From Bacillus cereus ATCC 14579 (GTDB taxonomy: Bacteria; Bacillota; Bacilli; Bacillales; Bacillaceae_G), in NCBI RefSeq assembly GCF_000007825.1, contig NC_004722.1, positions 1,838,501 to 1,902,500 on the forward strand: a stretch of DNA of 64,000 nucleotides. Reading direction: 5' to 3'. The translations under genes were made by a program, and so were the position numbers. The notes under the pieces were generated by a model. The model was not told where the DNA came from. It ran no database searches and was given only the letters and a program-made list of their open reading frames with translations. Positions 18,366-25,329 of this stretch are shown piece by piece (the first letter of the stretch is position 1; the number at the start of each line of letters is the position of its first letter).

Positions 18366-18404
18366 AAAACAGAGTACTCTTAACCAGGGAGTGCTCTGTT
18401 TTAG
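18366..18404 (+). terminator. terminator after endolysin
   Basis: AAAACAGAGTACTC pairs with GAGTGCTCTGTTTT around a 9-nt loop (one G-U pair). Confidence 0.7.
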
Positions 18405-18426
18405 TGGTTTCTCTTGAACCAATTTA

Positions 18427-18514
18427 TTTATATACAGAAAATTGGTTTGCATGATTAAAAAGTCAGAAAAAAGCATTTCATGATGGTGATGAAATGTTTT
18501 TTTCTGTATATAAA
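18427..18514. repeat. 15-bp inverted repeat enclosing a hairpin
   Basis: TTTATATACAGAAAA at 18,427-18,441 is exactly repeated in inverted form at 18,500-18,514. Inside is a second hairpin (AAAAAAGCATTTCAT with ATGAAATGTTTTTT, one bulged G) that could end transcription. Confidence 0.7.
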
Positions 18515-18577
18515 ATGGCATCATGCCAGGAGCAGTTTATTTATATGCTATTAAAATAGATGATATGCAATGAGATA

Positions 18578-18619
18578 AAAAAGAGTATTCCTGGTTGGAT
18601 GGGAGGAATACTCTTTTTC
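18578..18619 (+). terminator. strong terminator hairpin
   Basis: AAAAAGAGTATTCC pairs perfectly with GGAATACTCTTTTT. The A tract before and T tract after let it work in both directions. Confidence 0.75.
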
Positions 18620-18671
18620 TGTATTACAGTATTGGCATTTTAATTATATGAATTCATTGCATACAATATGA

Positions 18672-18711
18672 CTTAAAAATAATAAAGACACCTTCCCCAG
18701 CTGAAGGTGCC
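18672..18711 (-). terminator. terminator for the lysogeny operon
   Basis: On the minus strand GAAGGTG pairs with CACCTTC (GC-rich stem) and is followed by TTTATTATTTTT. It lies ~110 bp past the SIR2 gene stop. Confidence 0.65.
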
Positions 18712-18819
18712 TCATTTGATGATTCTCTAGATGTATAAATAGTATACCCAATATTAGTGAAGGGTAGAACTTATTATTTTTTCAATGTTGCCTGACCTTG
18801 ACGTCTTTGTACTTTAATC

Positions 18820-20436
18820 TTAGTTGGCTGGTGGTAGTAATAATTTCCCGTATTTTAACCAATCGTAAATTCGTATTAGTCTTTTTAGTTCCATTGACGC
18901 AGGTGTATCTGCGTCCAATTTATCTACATGCTGTTTTAACAAATGATGTAATTCATCGAGGTTAATCCCATCTGCCCCTAAATGAGGAATACACTGGAGG
19001 GCTTTTGTAAAATCAGCGTACCCATCTATTGTTTCGGGAATACTATTATACAAACGTAATTGCGATTTTTTGATATCTCTCTGTGATTGAGTCAAAAAGT
19101 AATTCATGGTTAGTTTCTTTTCTAGTTTCCTTTTTAATTGTACAGGTAATTCTGCAGTTTCAATTCCGCATTCCTTTATAAACCTAAAAACAGGAAGTCT
19201 ATGATTTGTTCCTAACAATTGCGGTAATGTCTGGCTAATTAATGCATCATAGTCATATGAAGGTGGATCAGCTAAAATTTCTTTATAAATATCTATTTGT
19301 GGAATAGACTGGTACCCTATTGAATTTAAGTAACCTGTATCCAGCATTTCATCTCGAGCCGCCCTAAGTTGTTCCGCTGCTTTAGTTACCCCAACACCTA
19401 TAACAAATTCAATGTCTGCAGCATTTAGATTTTCTCCATCAATAACTGCTACTTTTCCACTTGGATCATTCGTTTTTACTAATTCATAAATTTGTGATTT
19501 AATCTGACGCATAGTTTTCATGCTGAACTTTCTTTTGTTTTTCGATAGTGCTTTATAAACTAATTCGTAGTTATCAGTCTTTATTTTTGTAATCGGAATT
19601 GTAACACGGTTACTGGTTGTAAAAGAAGAAGATTCAAAAGCGTCTGCCGCACCACCTGCACGCTCCACAAAAATTAACCGATTTTTAAGTTTATCTATGT
19701 TTTCTTGATCTAAACATGCAGTAATAGAATCTAAAATTTGTTGAATATTAGGGTCAGATATTGAATAACCGAGAAAAATGACAGGGTGTTCTATGAAAAT
19801 TGTTAATAATTTGGCTGCAAGGTATGGGTTCTTTTGATTGAAAAGTTTGTAGTCATTAGAAGTTAGTACTAACGACTCGTGGTTAGTACTACACCCATGT
19901 ATCTTATAGAGCTCATTGACTTCAAAAGGTTGGGAAAATAAAAGTTCTTTTTGGCCAATATATGCTTTTATATCGGAATCTGCGAATACCTGCTCTAAAA
20001 AAATATCCCAATTAGTAGTAATAATGCCGTCTATCACAACTTGTTTTAAAGCATCGATTTCTCTGTCATTATTTTCGTTTTTACCATATTCATAGGTAAT
20101 ATCCCTTAGATATTGGGCAATCTCAATTTTTAGAGGGCTCTCTATAGTATTGATTTTACCTTTAAATTTTTCTCTGCTCGTTAGGTATTTATCATCATCC
20201 CACCAAATCGGGTGGAAATCTTGAGCTATTAGTCTTGCAACTTCAGGTAGTTCTTTATTTGCCGTTGAGACATAATAGTCATAACTTCGAGGAACTAACT
20301 CCGAAAATTGTTCTAATAGACCATCCCAATTAGGTAGGTTTAAGTATCTTCTAGAAAATCCTGAGCCTATAAATAAAAAAGGTGCTGTACTTATTTTCTT
20401 TAGATGTTCTGCTAAAAGTTCTTCTATATTAATCAT
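18820..20436 (-). CDS. SIR2-domain protein, putative anti-phage effector
   Basis: 538 residues from the ATG at 20,436, chosen because GAGG lies 9 nt upstream; an earlier in-frame TTG overlaps that site. Residues ~15-270 form a SIR2 domain: nucleotide-binding GSGFS (24-28), TTNWD (140-144, with the usual Asn142), KIHGC (catalytic-type His180) and FLGYSISDPN. The C-terminal ~260 residues match nothing I know. Related SIR2 proteins (ThsA, DSR1/2, SIR2-HerA) degrade NAD+ on phage infection, but this one lacks their known partners and the length of DSR2. It is last of three genes read from the lysogeny promoter, fitting defence by the prophage. Function is inferred. Confidence 0.82.
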   Translation of the reverse strand: MINIEELLAEHLKKISTAPFLFIGSGFSRRYLNLPNWDGLLEQFSELVPRSYDYYVSTANKELPEVARLIAQDFHPIWWDDDKYLTSREKFKGKINTIESPLKIEIAQYLRDITYEYGKNENNDREIDALKQVVIDGIITTNWDIFLEQVFADSDIKAYIGQKELLFSQPFEVNELYKIHGCSTNHESLVLTSNDYKLFNQKNPYLAAKLLTIFIEHPVIFLGYSISDPNIQQILDSITACLDQENIDKLKNRLIFVERAGGAADAFESSSFTTSNRVTIPITKIKTDNYELVYKALSKNKRKFSMKTMRQIKSQIYELVKTNDPSGKVAVIDGENLNAADIEFVIGVGVTKAAEQLRAARDEMLDTGYLNSIGYQSIPQIDIYKEILADPPSYDYDALISQTLPQLLGTNHRLPVFRFIKECGIETAELPVQLKRKLEKKLTMNYFLTQSQRDIKKSQLRLYNSIPETIDGYADFTKALQCIPHLGADGINLDELHHLLKQHVDKLDADTPASMELKRLIRIYDWLKYGKLLLPPAN

Positions 20437-20508
20437 ACTATCCATCCTCAATTATTAAGTTTTATGTGTTGTTAGTACGGCACTTAATAGTTATGGCATT
20501 TGATCGTT

Positions 20509-20835
20509 TTATCTCCACTCTACTAAAGTACGTTTCTTGCAACTTCCACAATTAAAATAACCATTTCCTTTTGTAATTCTTTGTTTATGACTGCAGTTGG
20601 GACACTGGATTTCTTGTTTTTCAAACGCTGCATATATAAAGCCTAACGAAAAAAGAAACAGTGGAACCGCAAAAAATAACCCAACTATTGTGATACCTAA
20701 GATAACAGAAAGTAGGATGCCAAAAATTCCGGAAACTAATGAAGCTTTACGGCCAAATTTTTCTTTTATGGAACTCTTTTTTTGCTCAATCTCAATAATG
20801 TAAGTATTACCGTCTACGGTTGTTTTTGTCTCCAT
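20509..20835 (-). CDS. two-helix membrane protein with C-terminal zinc ribbon
   Basis: 108 residues, ATG behind AGGAGGAG. The first ~30 residues are polar, then two membrane segments (about 33-52 and 55-72) and a C-terminal zinc ribbon with CPNC ... CGSC spaced by ~16 residues. Both ends probably face the cytoplasm. I do not know the family. It lies 72 bp ahead of the SIR2 gene and 76 bp behind the XRE gene on the same strand, so all three are likely co-expressed. It could be a sensor or membrane anchor for the SIR2 protein, or a stand-alone prophage gene. Confidence 0.75.
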   Translation of the reverse strand: METKTTVDGNTYIIEIEQKKSSIKEKFGRKASLVSGIFGILLSVILGITIVGLFFAVPLFLFSLGFIYAAFEKQEIQCPNCSHKQRITKGNGYFNCGSCKKRTLVEWR

Positions 20836-20911
20836 ATTTCTCCTCCTTTACCATTTTCGAATAATTATATCAGAGTATTAAGAAATATTTCTATAAACAA
20901 AAACAGTACAT

Positions 20912-21151
20912 TTATTTTATGTACTGTACAACGTCTTCAATACGGTATGTTTTATCAACACCGTTTTCTTCAGCTAATTGATTTAAAGCATCCAGGATTG
21001 ACTTTAATGTGTCAAAACGTACAAGACCAACCTCACCATTAACTAGATTACTAATAGTGGCTGGACGAACTTTTGATTCGACTGCTAACTTGTTTTTGGT
21101 AATCCCAATTTCCTCCATTGTTTCTCCTAAAGTGAATACCATAGAACTCAT
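20912..21151 (-). CDS. XRE-family transcriptional regulator (probable prophage regulator)
   Basis: 79 residues from ATG 21,151, placed behind GGAGGT; a longer reading from 21,178 contains that ribosome site. Residues ~5-60 form a Cro/CI helix-turn-helix (EEIGITKNKLAVESKVRPATISNLVNGEVG). It is divergent from the promoter that drives the plus-strand early region, with repeated palindromic sites in between, the usual arrangement for a lysogeny regulator. There is no oligomerisation or LexA-type cleavage domain, so induction may depend on another factor. It heads the operon with the zinc-ribbon and SIR2 genes. Confidence 0.82.
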   Translation of the reverse strand: MSSMVFTLGETMEEIGITKNKLAVESKVRPATISNLVNGEVGLVRFDTLKSILDALNQLAEENGVDKTYRIEDVVQYIK

Positions 21152-21190
21152 GGTAATACCTCCGTTCATTCCGATCATTTATTACTTTAC

Positions 21191-21219
21191 ATTTTACACA
21201 ATTTACATATCAAAGTAAA
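21191..21219 (-). promoter_or_regulatory. minus-strand promoter for the lysogeny operon
   Basis: On the minus strand TTTACT, 17-nt spacer, TAAAAT, a good sigma-A match placed ~40 bp before the XRE start. The -35 overlaps the dyad AAGTAAAACTTT, a likely regulator site that recurs inverted at about 21,278-21,289. Confidence 0.65.
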
Positions 21220-21237
21220 ACTTTTTTCGAAAGACTA

Positions 21238-21266
21238 TTGACGTATGACTTCTAGAGTTATATATT
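21238..21266 (+). promoter_or_regulatory. plus-strand early promoter with operator in its spacer
   Basis: TTGACG, exactly 17 nt, TATATT. The spacer holds ACTTCTAGAGT, a near-palindrome repeated about 35 bp downstream (ACTTCTAGAGTCATA). Regulator binding there would block the promoter. The direct and inverted repeats in 21,210-21,300 suggest at least two operator types. Confidence 0.7.
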
Positions 21267-21331
21267 AACACTAATAAAGTTTTACTTCTAGAGTCATACT
21301 TTTATGAAACGAGAAGGGTGGAACGGTATAT

Positions 21332-21454
21332 ATGCAAAAAATAAGCGATTACTTCGGTTTAGAAACAAAATCTGATTGTATTTGGTTTTATGGTTTTTAT
21401 ACTGTAGCTTCGGTTTTATTCATTATCAATATGCTTATAGCTCATGTTCTATAA
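21332..21454 (+). CDS. 40-residue membrane peptide, DUF3961-like
   Basis: Reads MQKISDYFGLETKS, then an aromatic stretch (IWFYGFY) and one membrane segment (TVASVLFIINMLIAHVL). The YFGLET ... WFYGF pattern resembles the short DUF3961 family I recall from Bacillus plasmids and phages. The ribosome site is weak (AAGGGTGG, ~12 nt upstream). It is the first gene after the early promoter and is followed by a long gene-free region. Function unknown; its size and membrane segment leave a toxin-like or exclusion role possible, but that is speculation. Confidence 0.6.
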   Translation: MQKISDYFGLETKSDCIWFYGFYTVASVLFIINMLIAHVL

Positions 21455-22090
21455 GCTCTTTCTTTAACTAAATATCGGACAACCTCCAGCCTCGTGAGTA
21501 TCTTCATTTAAAAAAACAGATATACACGAGGTCTAGTTTCCTATTGTCTTTTTTTAGGTAACTAAGAGGAGGATCCACACGAGGAATGACCTAACACTCG
21601 TTAAACTTGAACAGGTTAGCTAAGCCAACGTCAGAAAGTTAAGCGTCCTAAAGAATAGCGTTTCCTTGTTTACGTTGTTAGGAGTCTAGGCGAGTACGGC
21701 CATTAACGGTACGGCGGTTGCTTGGCGTGTTACGGCACGGGTAGCAGCTGATAATGAAAGAATTATAGGTTACGAGTAATGAAGGATACGCCAGTAGTGC
21801 ATTTCCTTTCCTGGTTCTTTCTGCAGATAGGACAAGCTTTATCTGTAAAAAGTCAGCTGTGTAAGAGATTACAGCGTTTAAACAGGGTGTTACTATACGG
21901 ATTCCTTAACCCGATAGACCATGATTGACAGAACGTCTACTTTACGACGCTTTTTATTTTTGAAGCGTTGTAAGGTAGTCATTCTCTGCCCTAGCCGTTG
22001 TCCTGTACCCTCATCCCATGATTGTCTGCCGAACACAAAAGTCAAGTGTAAAAATAAAGATAAAAACTTATTAAGGCTGGAGGGGGAGGA
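21455..22090 (+). ncRNA. candidate large structured RNA
   Basis: About 635 bp with no plausible gene on either strand but with higher GC than the AT-rich flanks and many hairpins. A 14-bp stem lies at 21,490-21,531 (CCTCGTGAGTATCT with AGATATACACGAGG), a long-range CCTAA/TTAGG plus CAACGT/ACGTTG pairing at 21,590-21,682, a GAGA-looped stem near 21,858-21,875, and a 16-bp stem at 21,937-21,978 (CTACTTTACGACGCTT with AAGCGTTGTAAGGTAG). Two of the stems contain G-U pairs that exist only in plus-strand RNA. It is downstream of a strong plus promoter. GOLLD, ROOL and Bacillus-plasmid RNAs are known phage or plasmid RNAs of related kind; I cannot assign it to one. Confidence 0.5.
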
Positions 22091-22091
22091 A

Positions 22092-22292
22092 TTACTCCTC
22101 GATGGTCCAGATCTCCTCGATTGGTTTACCGAGTTCTTTGCAAATTAGATAGGCCGTATCAAAACGAGGTTTAGTACGATTACGAACAATTGCACTAAGA
22201 GTAGAATCATCAACTCCAATACGTTTTGCAAAATCACTCTGCTTAATATCAAGCTCTGCAAAGATTACTTTGAGTTTACATTTAAACTTCAT
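22092..22292 (-). CDS. small XRE-family regulator
   Basis: 66 residues, almost only a helix-turn-helix: KVIFAELDIKQSDFAKRIGVDDSTLSAIVRNRTKPRFDTAYLICKELG, then PIEEIWTIEE. ATG behind GAGGTGA. This is the Cro/YozG type of single-domain regulator. It is read opposite to the early genes on both sides, so it may be expressed in lysogeny or limit early transcription. With the XRE at 20,912-21,151 the prophage has two regulators flanking the possible structured RNA. Confidence 0.82.
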   Translation of the reverse strand: MKFKCKLKVIFAELDIKQSDFAKRIGVDDSTLSAIVRNRTKPRFDTAYLICKELGKPIEEIWTIEE

Positions 22293-22374
22293 ATACGTTC
22301 ACCTCAAGGATTTACTTTCTATATACAAAAATAAACTCCTTTATAAATAGTACAAGCTAGAAAGAAAAAAATTG

Positions 22375-22494
22375 GTGTGGACGTGCAAAAATAATTCTCC
22401 AGGTCATATACCTATATCAAGACCACTTGGTATTCCTCGTGGAAAAAAGGACATCAAGAAGGGAAAGGTGAGGAACAATGAGACCTGGATATAA
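22375..22494 (+). CDS. possible small protein, 39 residues
   Basis: GTG start at 22,375, ending 17 nt inside the next gene. The sequence is proline/lysine-rich (NNSPGHIPISRPLGIPRGKK) and looks less random than most short frames. There is no good ribosome site, and nothing to compare it with here, so this is a weak call. Confidence 0.3.
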   Translation: MWTCKNNSPGHIPISRPLGIPRGKKDIKKGKVRNNETWI

Positions 22495-22747
22495 GTATTT
22501 AAATCGCATGCAACTGTATCCGTCACAAACACTTTACAACATGTACGCAGAGGCTGATGATCATGATGAAGTGCAATGTGTGTACGATCACATTGCAAAG
22601 TACGGTATGTTACAACATCCAAGCTACATCGATATTGTTGACTTATTAGGGGGGGAAGAGCCTTACGGTCCGTATAACGAAATAGGGATTCAAAAAAGGA
22701 TTGATGCATACTTAGAGGACTGTAAACAGTGGAGGGATGAGCGATGA
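22478..22747 (+). CDS. hypothetical phage protein, first of a tandem pair
   Basis: 89 residues, ATG behind GGTGAGG. No known family. It shares a pattern with the next gene: YxYLN, LYPSxxLxxMYxE, EVxxxxxH and a later Tyr. The two overlap by 4 nt (ATGA), so they are translated together. Acidic, soluble, no membrane segment. Probably an early protein, given its place ahead of the replication genes. Confidence 0.65.
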   Translation: MRPGYKYLNRMQLYPSQTLYNMYAEADDHDEVQCVYDHIAKYGMLQHPSYIDIVDLLGGEEPYGPYNEIGIQKRIDAYLEDCKQWRDER

Positions 22748-23046
22748 GGTGGCAATATGATTACTTGAATGACACGCCGTATCTGTATCCTTCTAAAGAG
22801 CTGAGAAGCATGTATAAAGAGTCCAGGGGTAAAGGTGAAGTAAACTCTATTCTAAAACATATGGAAAGACACGAGGTATCTAACAACAAAGAGTACCGCG
22901 GTTACTACAGCTTATCTAATGATATTATGGAAGATCTATACGGGGAAGAGGAAAAAATTCTTGAATGGGATGAAATGGTTAATCAGTATCAACCGATTCT
23001 CACGTCAAAAGGATTACAACTAAAAAGAAAGAGGGATTCGATATGA
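22744..23046 (+). CDS. hypothetical phage protein, second of a tandem pair
   Basis: 100 residues. It resembles the preceding protein (YDYLN, LYPSKELRSMYKES, EVNSILKHMERH), indicating an old tandem duplication, and has an extra basic C-terminus (LQLKRKRDSI). It overlaps both neighbours by 4 nt. Function unknown. Confidence 0.65.
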   Translation: MRWQYDYLNDTPYLYPSKELRSMYKESRGKGEVNSILKHMERHEVSNNKEYRGYYSLSNDIMEDLYGEEEKILEWDEMVNQYQPILTSKGLQLKRKRDSI

Positions 23047-23225
23047 CACTTGCTGGGGAAGTTGTAGTAATTTGGACAGCGACAGGATTGTCTGTAGTGG
23101 TGATGAAGGTAGCTGAGAAAATGGGGATGAGTGTTCCACATTGGCTTCCACGTATGACGATGTATACAACTCTTACCGGCTCGTTTTTGTATCTTCTACG
23201 TTATGTGCTAATGGTGTTTCTTTGA
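23043..23225 (+). CDS. small membrane protein
   Basis: 60 residues with two hydrophobic segments (VVVIWTATGLSVVVM and LTGSFLYLLRYVLMVFL) joined by a short loop. It is translationally coupled to the gene before it. It sits ahead of the FtsK-like gene; small membrane proteins are common in such plasmid-type modules. No function can be assigned. Confidence 0.6.
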   Translation: MTLAGEVVVIWTATGLSVVVMKVAEKMGMSVPHWLPRMTMYTTLTGSFLYLLRYVLMVFL

Positions 23226-23340
23226 AGGAATGGAACCTGGAATCATAGGACACTTTGTTATATAAGAAAAATAACTTGTATGTAAATCTTCCAGTAAAGA
23301 CCAACTATATCCTTTAAGGATATATAAGGAGTGAACCCCT

Positions 23341-23703
23341 ATGCTTGAATTGTTATTAATACCTGCAGTTTCGCTCGGGTACGCTTTGCTAAATGATAGT
23401 TTAAAAGGTAAAGAGGATGATAGAAAGAAGATACAAGTATTCTTTGAAGTAAGTGGGATTGCAATTAGGAAGGATGAAAAATTACATTATCCGGTTTTTC
23501 TCGAAAGAAAAGAAGATGATCGTAGTACGACTTATGTATATAAACTTCCGTTAGGGATGCCATCTAAATTAATACAAAAGGTTGAGGATGTTGTAAGTGA
23601 AGGATTAAATAAGCCTGTACGTATCAAATACGATAACTACAAGATAATGATTCGGGTATTCAGTAAACGTATCCCAAAAAATGGTGTTGGAATGAAGGGC
23701 TAG
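23341..23703 (+). CDS. FtsK/SpoIIIE-like ATPase, N-terminal part before a frameshift
   Basis: 120 residues, ATG behind AAGGAG. It starts with one hydrophobic segment (LLLIPAVSLGYALL) and holds the pre-motor domain (VFLERKEDDRSTTYVYKLPLG, KPVRIKYDNYKIMIRVFSKRIPK). The frame ends at TAG 23,701-23,703. One extra A in the run of six at 23,676-23,681 would continue as KKWCWNEGLVKKGEWQVPMG, straight into the ATPase below, giving one 394-residue protein. So this is probably half of a split gene. Alternatively A AAA AAT (23,676-23,682) is a -1 slippage site that would join the two halves. Confidence 0.65.
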   Translation: MLELLLIPAVSLGYALLNDSLKGKEDDRKKIQVFFEVSGIAIRKDEKLHYPVFLERKEDDRSTTYVYKLPLGMPSKLIQKVEDVVSEGLNKPVRIKYDNYKIMIRVFSKRIPKNGVGMKG

Positions 23704-23729
23704 TAAAAAAAGGTGAATGGCAAGTACCG

Positions 23730-24524
23730 ATGGGGCAAAGCCTCGAGAAGTTAATTTATCATGACTTTGATAAAACTCCTCATATGGTACTAGGTGGTCT
23801 TACACGAATGGGGAAAACAGTATTTATGAAAGTACTACTTACTACTTTGATTGAGGCGAACCCTGAAAATGCTCACGTATATTTAATTGATTTAAAGGAA
23901 AAGGGATTAGAATTTAGTGAGTTTAGCGGCTTAAAGCAGGTGGTGGAAGTGTCTGACTCTGTAGAAAAAGCACATCATGTATTAAAACAAATAATGAAAA
24001 AAATCGAAGAGCGTGGAAAATTCATGAAGGAAAATGGTTACAAGAATATTGTTGAAACAAAAGAAAAAGATCGGTATTTCGTTATTGTTGACGAAGGTGC
24101 CGTGCTTGCTCCGGCCAAAGGATTACCACGTCATATTAATAAGATCCGAGAAGAGTGTCAGTACATGCTTAGTTATATAGCGACTGTATCGGGCGGCTTA
24201 GGATTTCGTTTGATTTTGGCTACACAGTATCCTACAGTCACATCAATTCCATCAGTAGTAAAGCAGATGTCTGATGCGAAGTTAGGATTTCGGCTACCAA
24301 CATATAAGGCATCTGAGGTTGTTCTTGATGAATCGGGACTAGAAACATTGCCGTCCTTACCTGGTAGAGCTATTTATAAAACTGATCGACTAACTGAGCT
24401 GCAGGTACCGTTTATTAGCGATGAAATGATGTGGGAATATCTAAAACAATACGAGGTGAAAAAAGATGAACATCCAGACACATATCAAAATAAACCGTCA
24501 GATGACGATTCTGACCTCGATTAG
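23730..24524 (+). CDS. FtsK/SpoIIIE-like DNA translocase, ATPase part after a frameshift
   Basis: Walker A is at MVLGGLTRMGKTVF and Walker B at YFVIVDEGAVLA; later ILATQYPTVTSIP is also typical of FtsK/SpoIIIE motors. Homologs in plasmids, ICEs and phages move DNA or help replication start (YdcQ in ICEBs1 is a coupling protein). The frame is open upstream to the run of A, and the ATG at 23,730 has no clear ribosome site. It overlaps the replication-relaxation gene by 59 nt, which fits a conserved pair. Confidence 0.78.
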   Translation: MGQSLEKLIYHDFDKTPHMVLGGLTRMGKTVFMKVLLTTLIEANPENAHVYLIDLKEKGLEFSEFSGLKQVVEVSDSVEKAHHVLKQIMKKIEERGKFMKENGYKNIVETKEKDRYFVIVDEGAVLAPAKGLPRHINKIREECQYMLSYIATVSGGLGFRLILATQYPTVTSIPSVVKQMSDAKLGFRLPTYKASEVVLDESGLETLPSLPGRAIYKTDRLTELQVPFISDEMMWEYLKQYEVKKDEHPDTYQNKPSDDDSDLD

Positions 24525-25089
24525 AAAGCTGAAATTCGCAACACGTAGGCATTTAATGGCGGTGCACGATATGGGAGGGATTCGCAACGCAAATCGTATT
24601 TTAAAAGACCTCAGTCCTTATGTAAATAACACAGTGTACCAAAAAGAGTACGTGTATTATCTAAATAAAAAGGGCCGTGAACTGTTCGACGATACAGAGA
24701 AGATTGTACCAAATAGTCGACTAGCACACAGCTTAATGAGAAATGAAGCATGGCTCTATCTGTTTTGTCCCGACGACTGGCAGATAGAAGCACCTATACG
24801 TTATAAAGTAAATGATAAAAAGAAGACAATTATTCCTGATGTGAAGTTCAGGGATGAAGAAGGCACATTAAATGCTGTAGAAATAGATCGTACGCAAATG
24901 ATGAACGTGAACGCTGAAAAGATGAGTAGGTACAGGGAATTTTCGTTATACTACAAAAACAAATACAACGGGAAAATACCGTTGATTCATTTCTTTACCG
25001 TGACAGAATATAGACAAAAAAAGCTAGAACAACTTGCAGTTAAACATGATGTGTATGCCAAGGTTTATGTAGTTCCTGGTGTTTCGTAA
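24466..25089 (+). CDS. replication-relaxation family protein
   Basis: 207 residues, ATG behind GAGGTG inside the previous gene. The N-terminal region is a winged-helix type (MTILTSIRKLKFATRRHLMAV ... ANRILKDLSPYV), and the centre has IPDVKFRDEEGTLNAVEIDRT, like the nuclease-type core of the Replic_Relax family. These proteins are found with FtsK-like ATPases in plasmids and phages and are linked to replication start. Here the pair suggests the phage genome can replicate as a plasmid. The family call is from pattern memory. Confidence 0.75.
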   Translation: MNIQTHIKINRQMTILTSIRKLKFATRRHLMAVHDMGGIRNANRILKDLSPYVNNTVYQKEYVYYLNKKGRELFDDTEKIVPNSRLAHSLMRNEAWLYLFCPDDWQIEAPIRYKVNDKKKTIIPDVKFRDEEGTLNAVEIDRTQMMNVNAEKMSRYREFSLYYKNKYNGKIPLIHFFTVTEYRQKKLEQLAVKHDVYAKVYVVPGVS

Positions 25090-25322
25090 TGAGAACATAC
25101 TGGACTCGTGTAAACATTTTAGGGTGTAATAACCGGTTATGGATTAACGGTGAAAGTGGTGCGGTTTATCAAAGTAAAAGAGATAGCAAACGATGGATAT
25201 GGAGAAACAATATTATTGATGCACCGGATCTGGATAGTGCTGAAAAGGTTATAAGGTTACTGGATTTACAGCCTGAAACGCACAGAAAGTTGTTTAGTGG
25301 TCTAATTACAAGGAAGAGGTGA
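25089..25322 (+). CDS. hypothetical small protein
   Basis: 77 residues, overlapping the previous stop by 1 nt. Rich in Trp/Arg/Asn at the start (TYWTRVNILGCNNRLWINGESG), then a helical C-terminus. No family recognised. Expressed with the replication genes by its position. Short basic proteins beside a serine recombinase may be directionality factors, but nothing here shows that. Confidence 0.55.
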   Translation: MRTYWTRVNILGCNNRLWINGESGAVYQSKRDSKRWIWRNNIIDAPDLDSAEKVIRLLDLQPETHRKLFSGLITRKR

Positions 25323-25329
25323 TTCACCT

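Larger units (their letters stand above)
18239..18819. other. intergenic region between lysis and lysogeny modules
   Basis: About 580 bp without a gene I can support. It holds several hairpins (listed separately) that stop transcription from both sides, and a 15-bp inverted repeat. One further hairpin, GGTTCTTC pairing with GAAGAACC near 18,254-18,275, has no T tract. The rest is AT-rich with nothing recognisable. Confidence 0.6.

Noticed and set aside
18820..20436. Assignment of the SIR2 protein to Thoeris or DSR2
   Set aside because: No TIR protein (ThsB) is nearby and no SLOG-type end is evident; DSR2 is about twice as long. A named system could not be supported.
20782..21042. 86-residue plus-strand open frame over the XRE gene
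   Set aside because: Opposes the XRE and zinc-ribbon genes, which have good ribosome sites and recognisable domains.
22404..22709. 101-residue open frame on the minus strand
   Set aside because: Entirely antisense to the two coupled phage genes; Cys/His-rich random look and no ribosome site.
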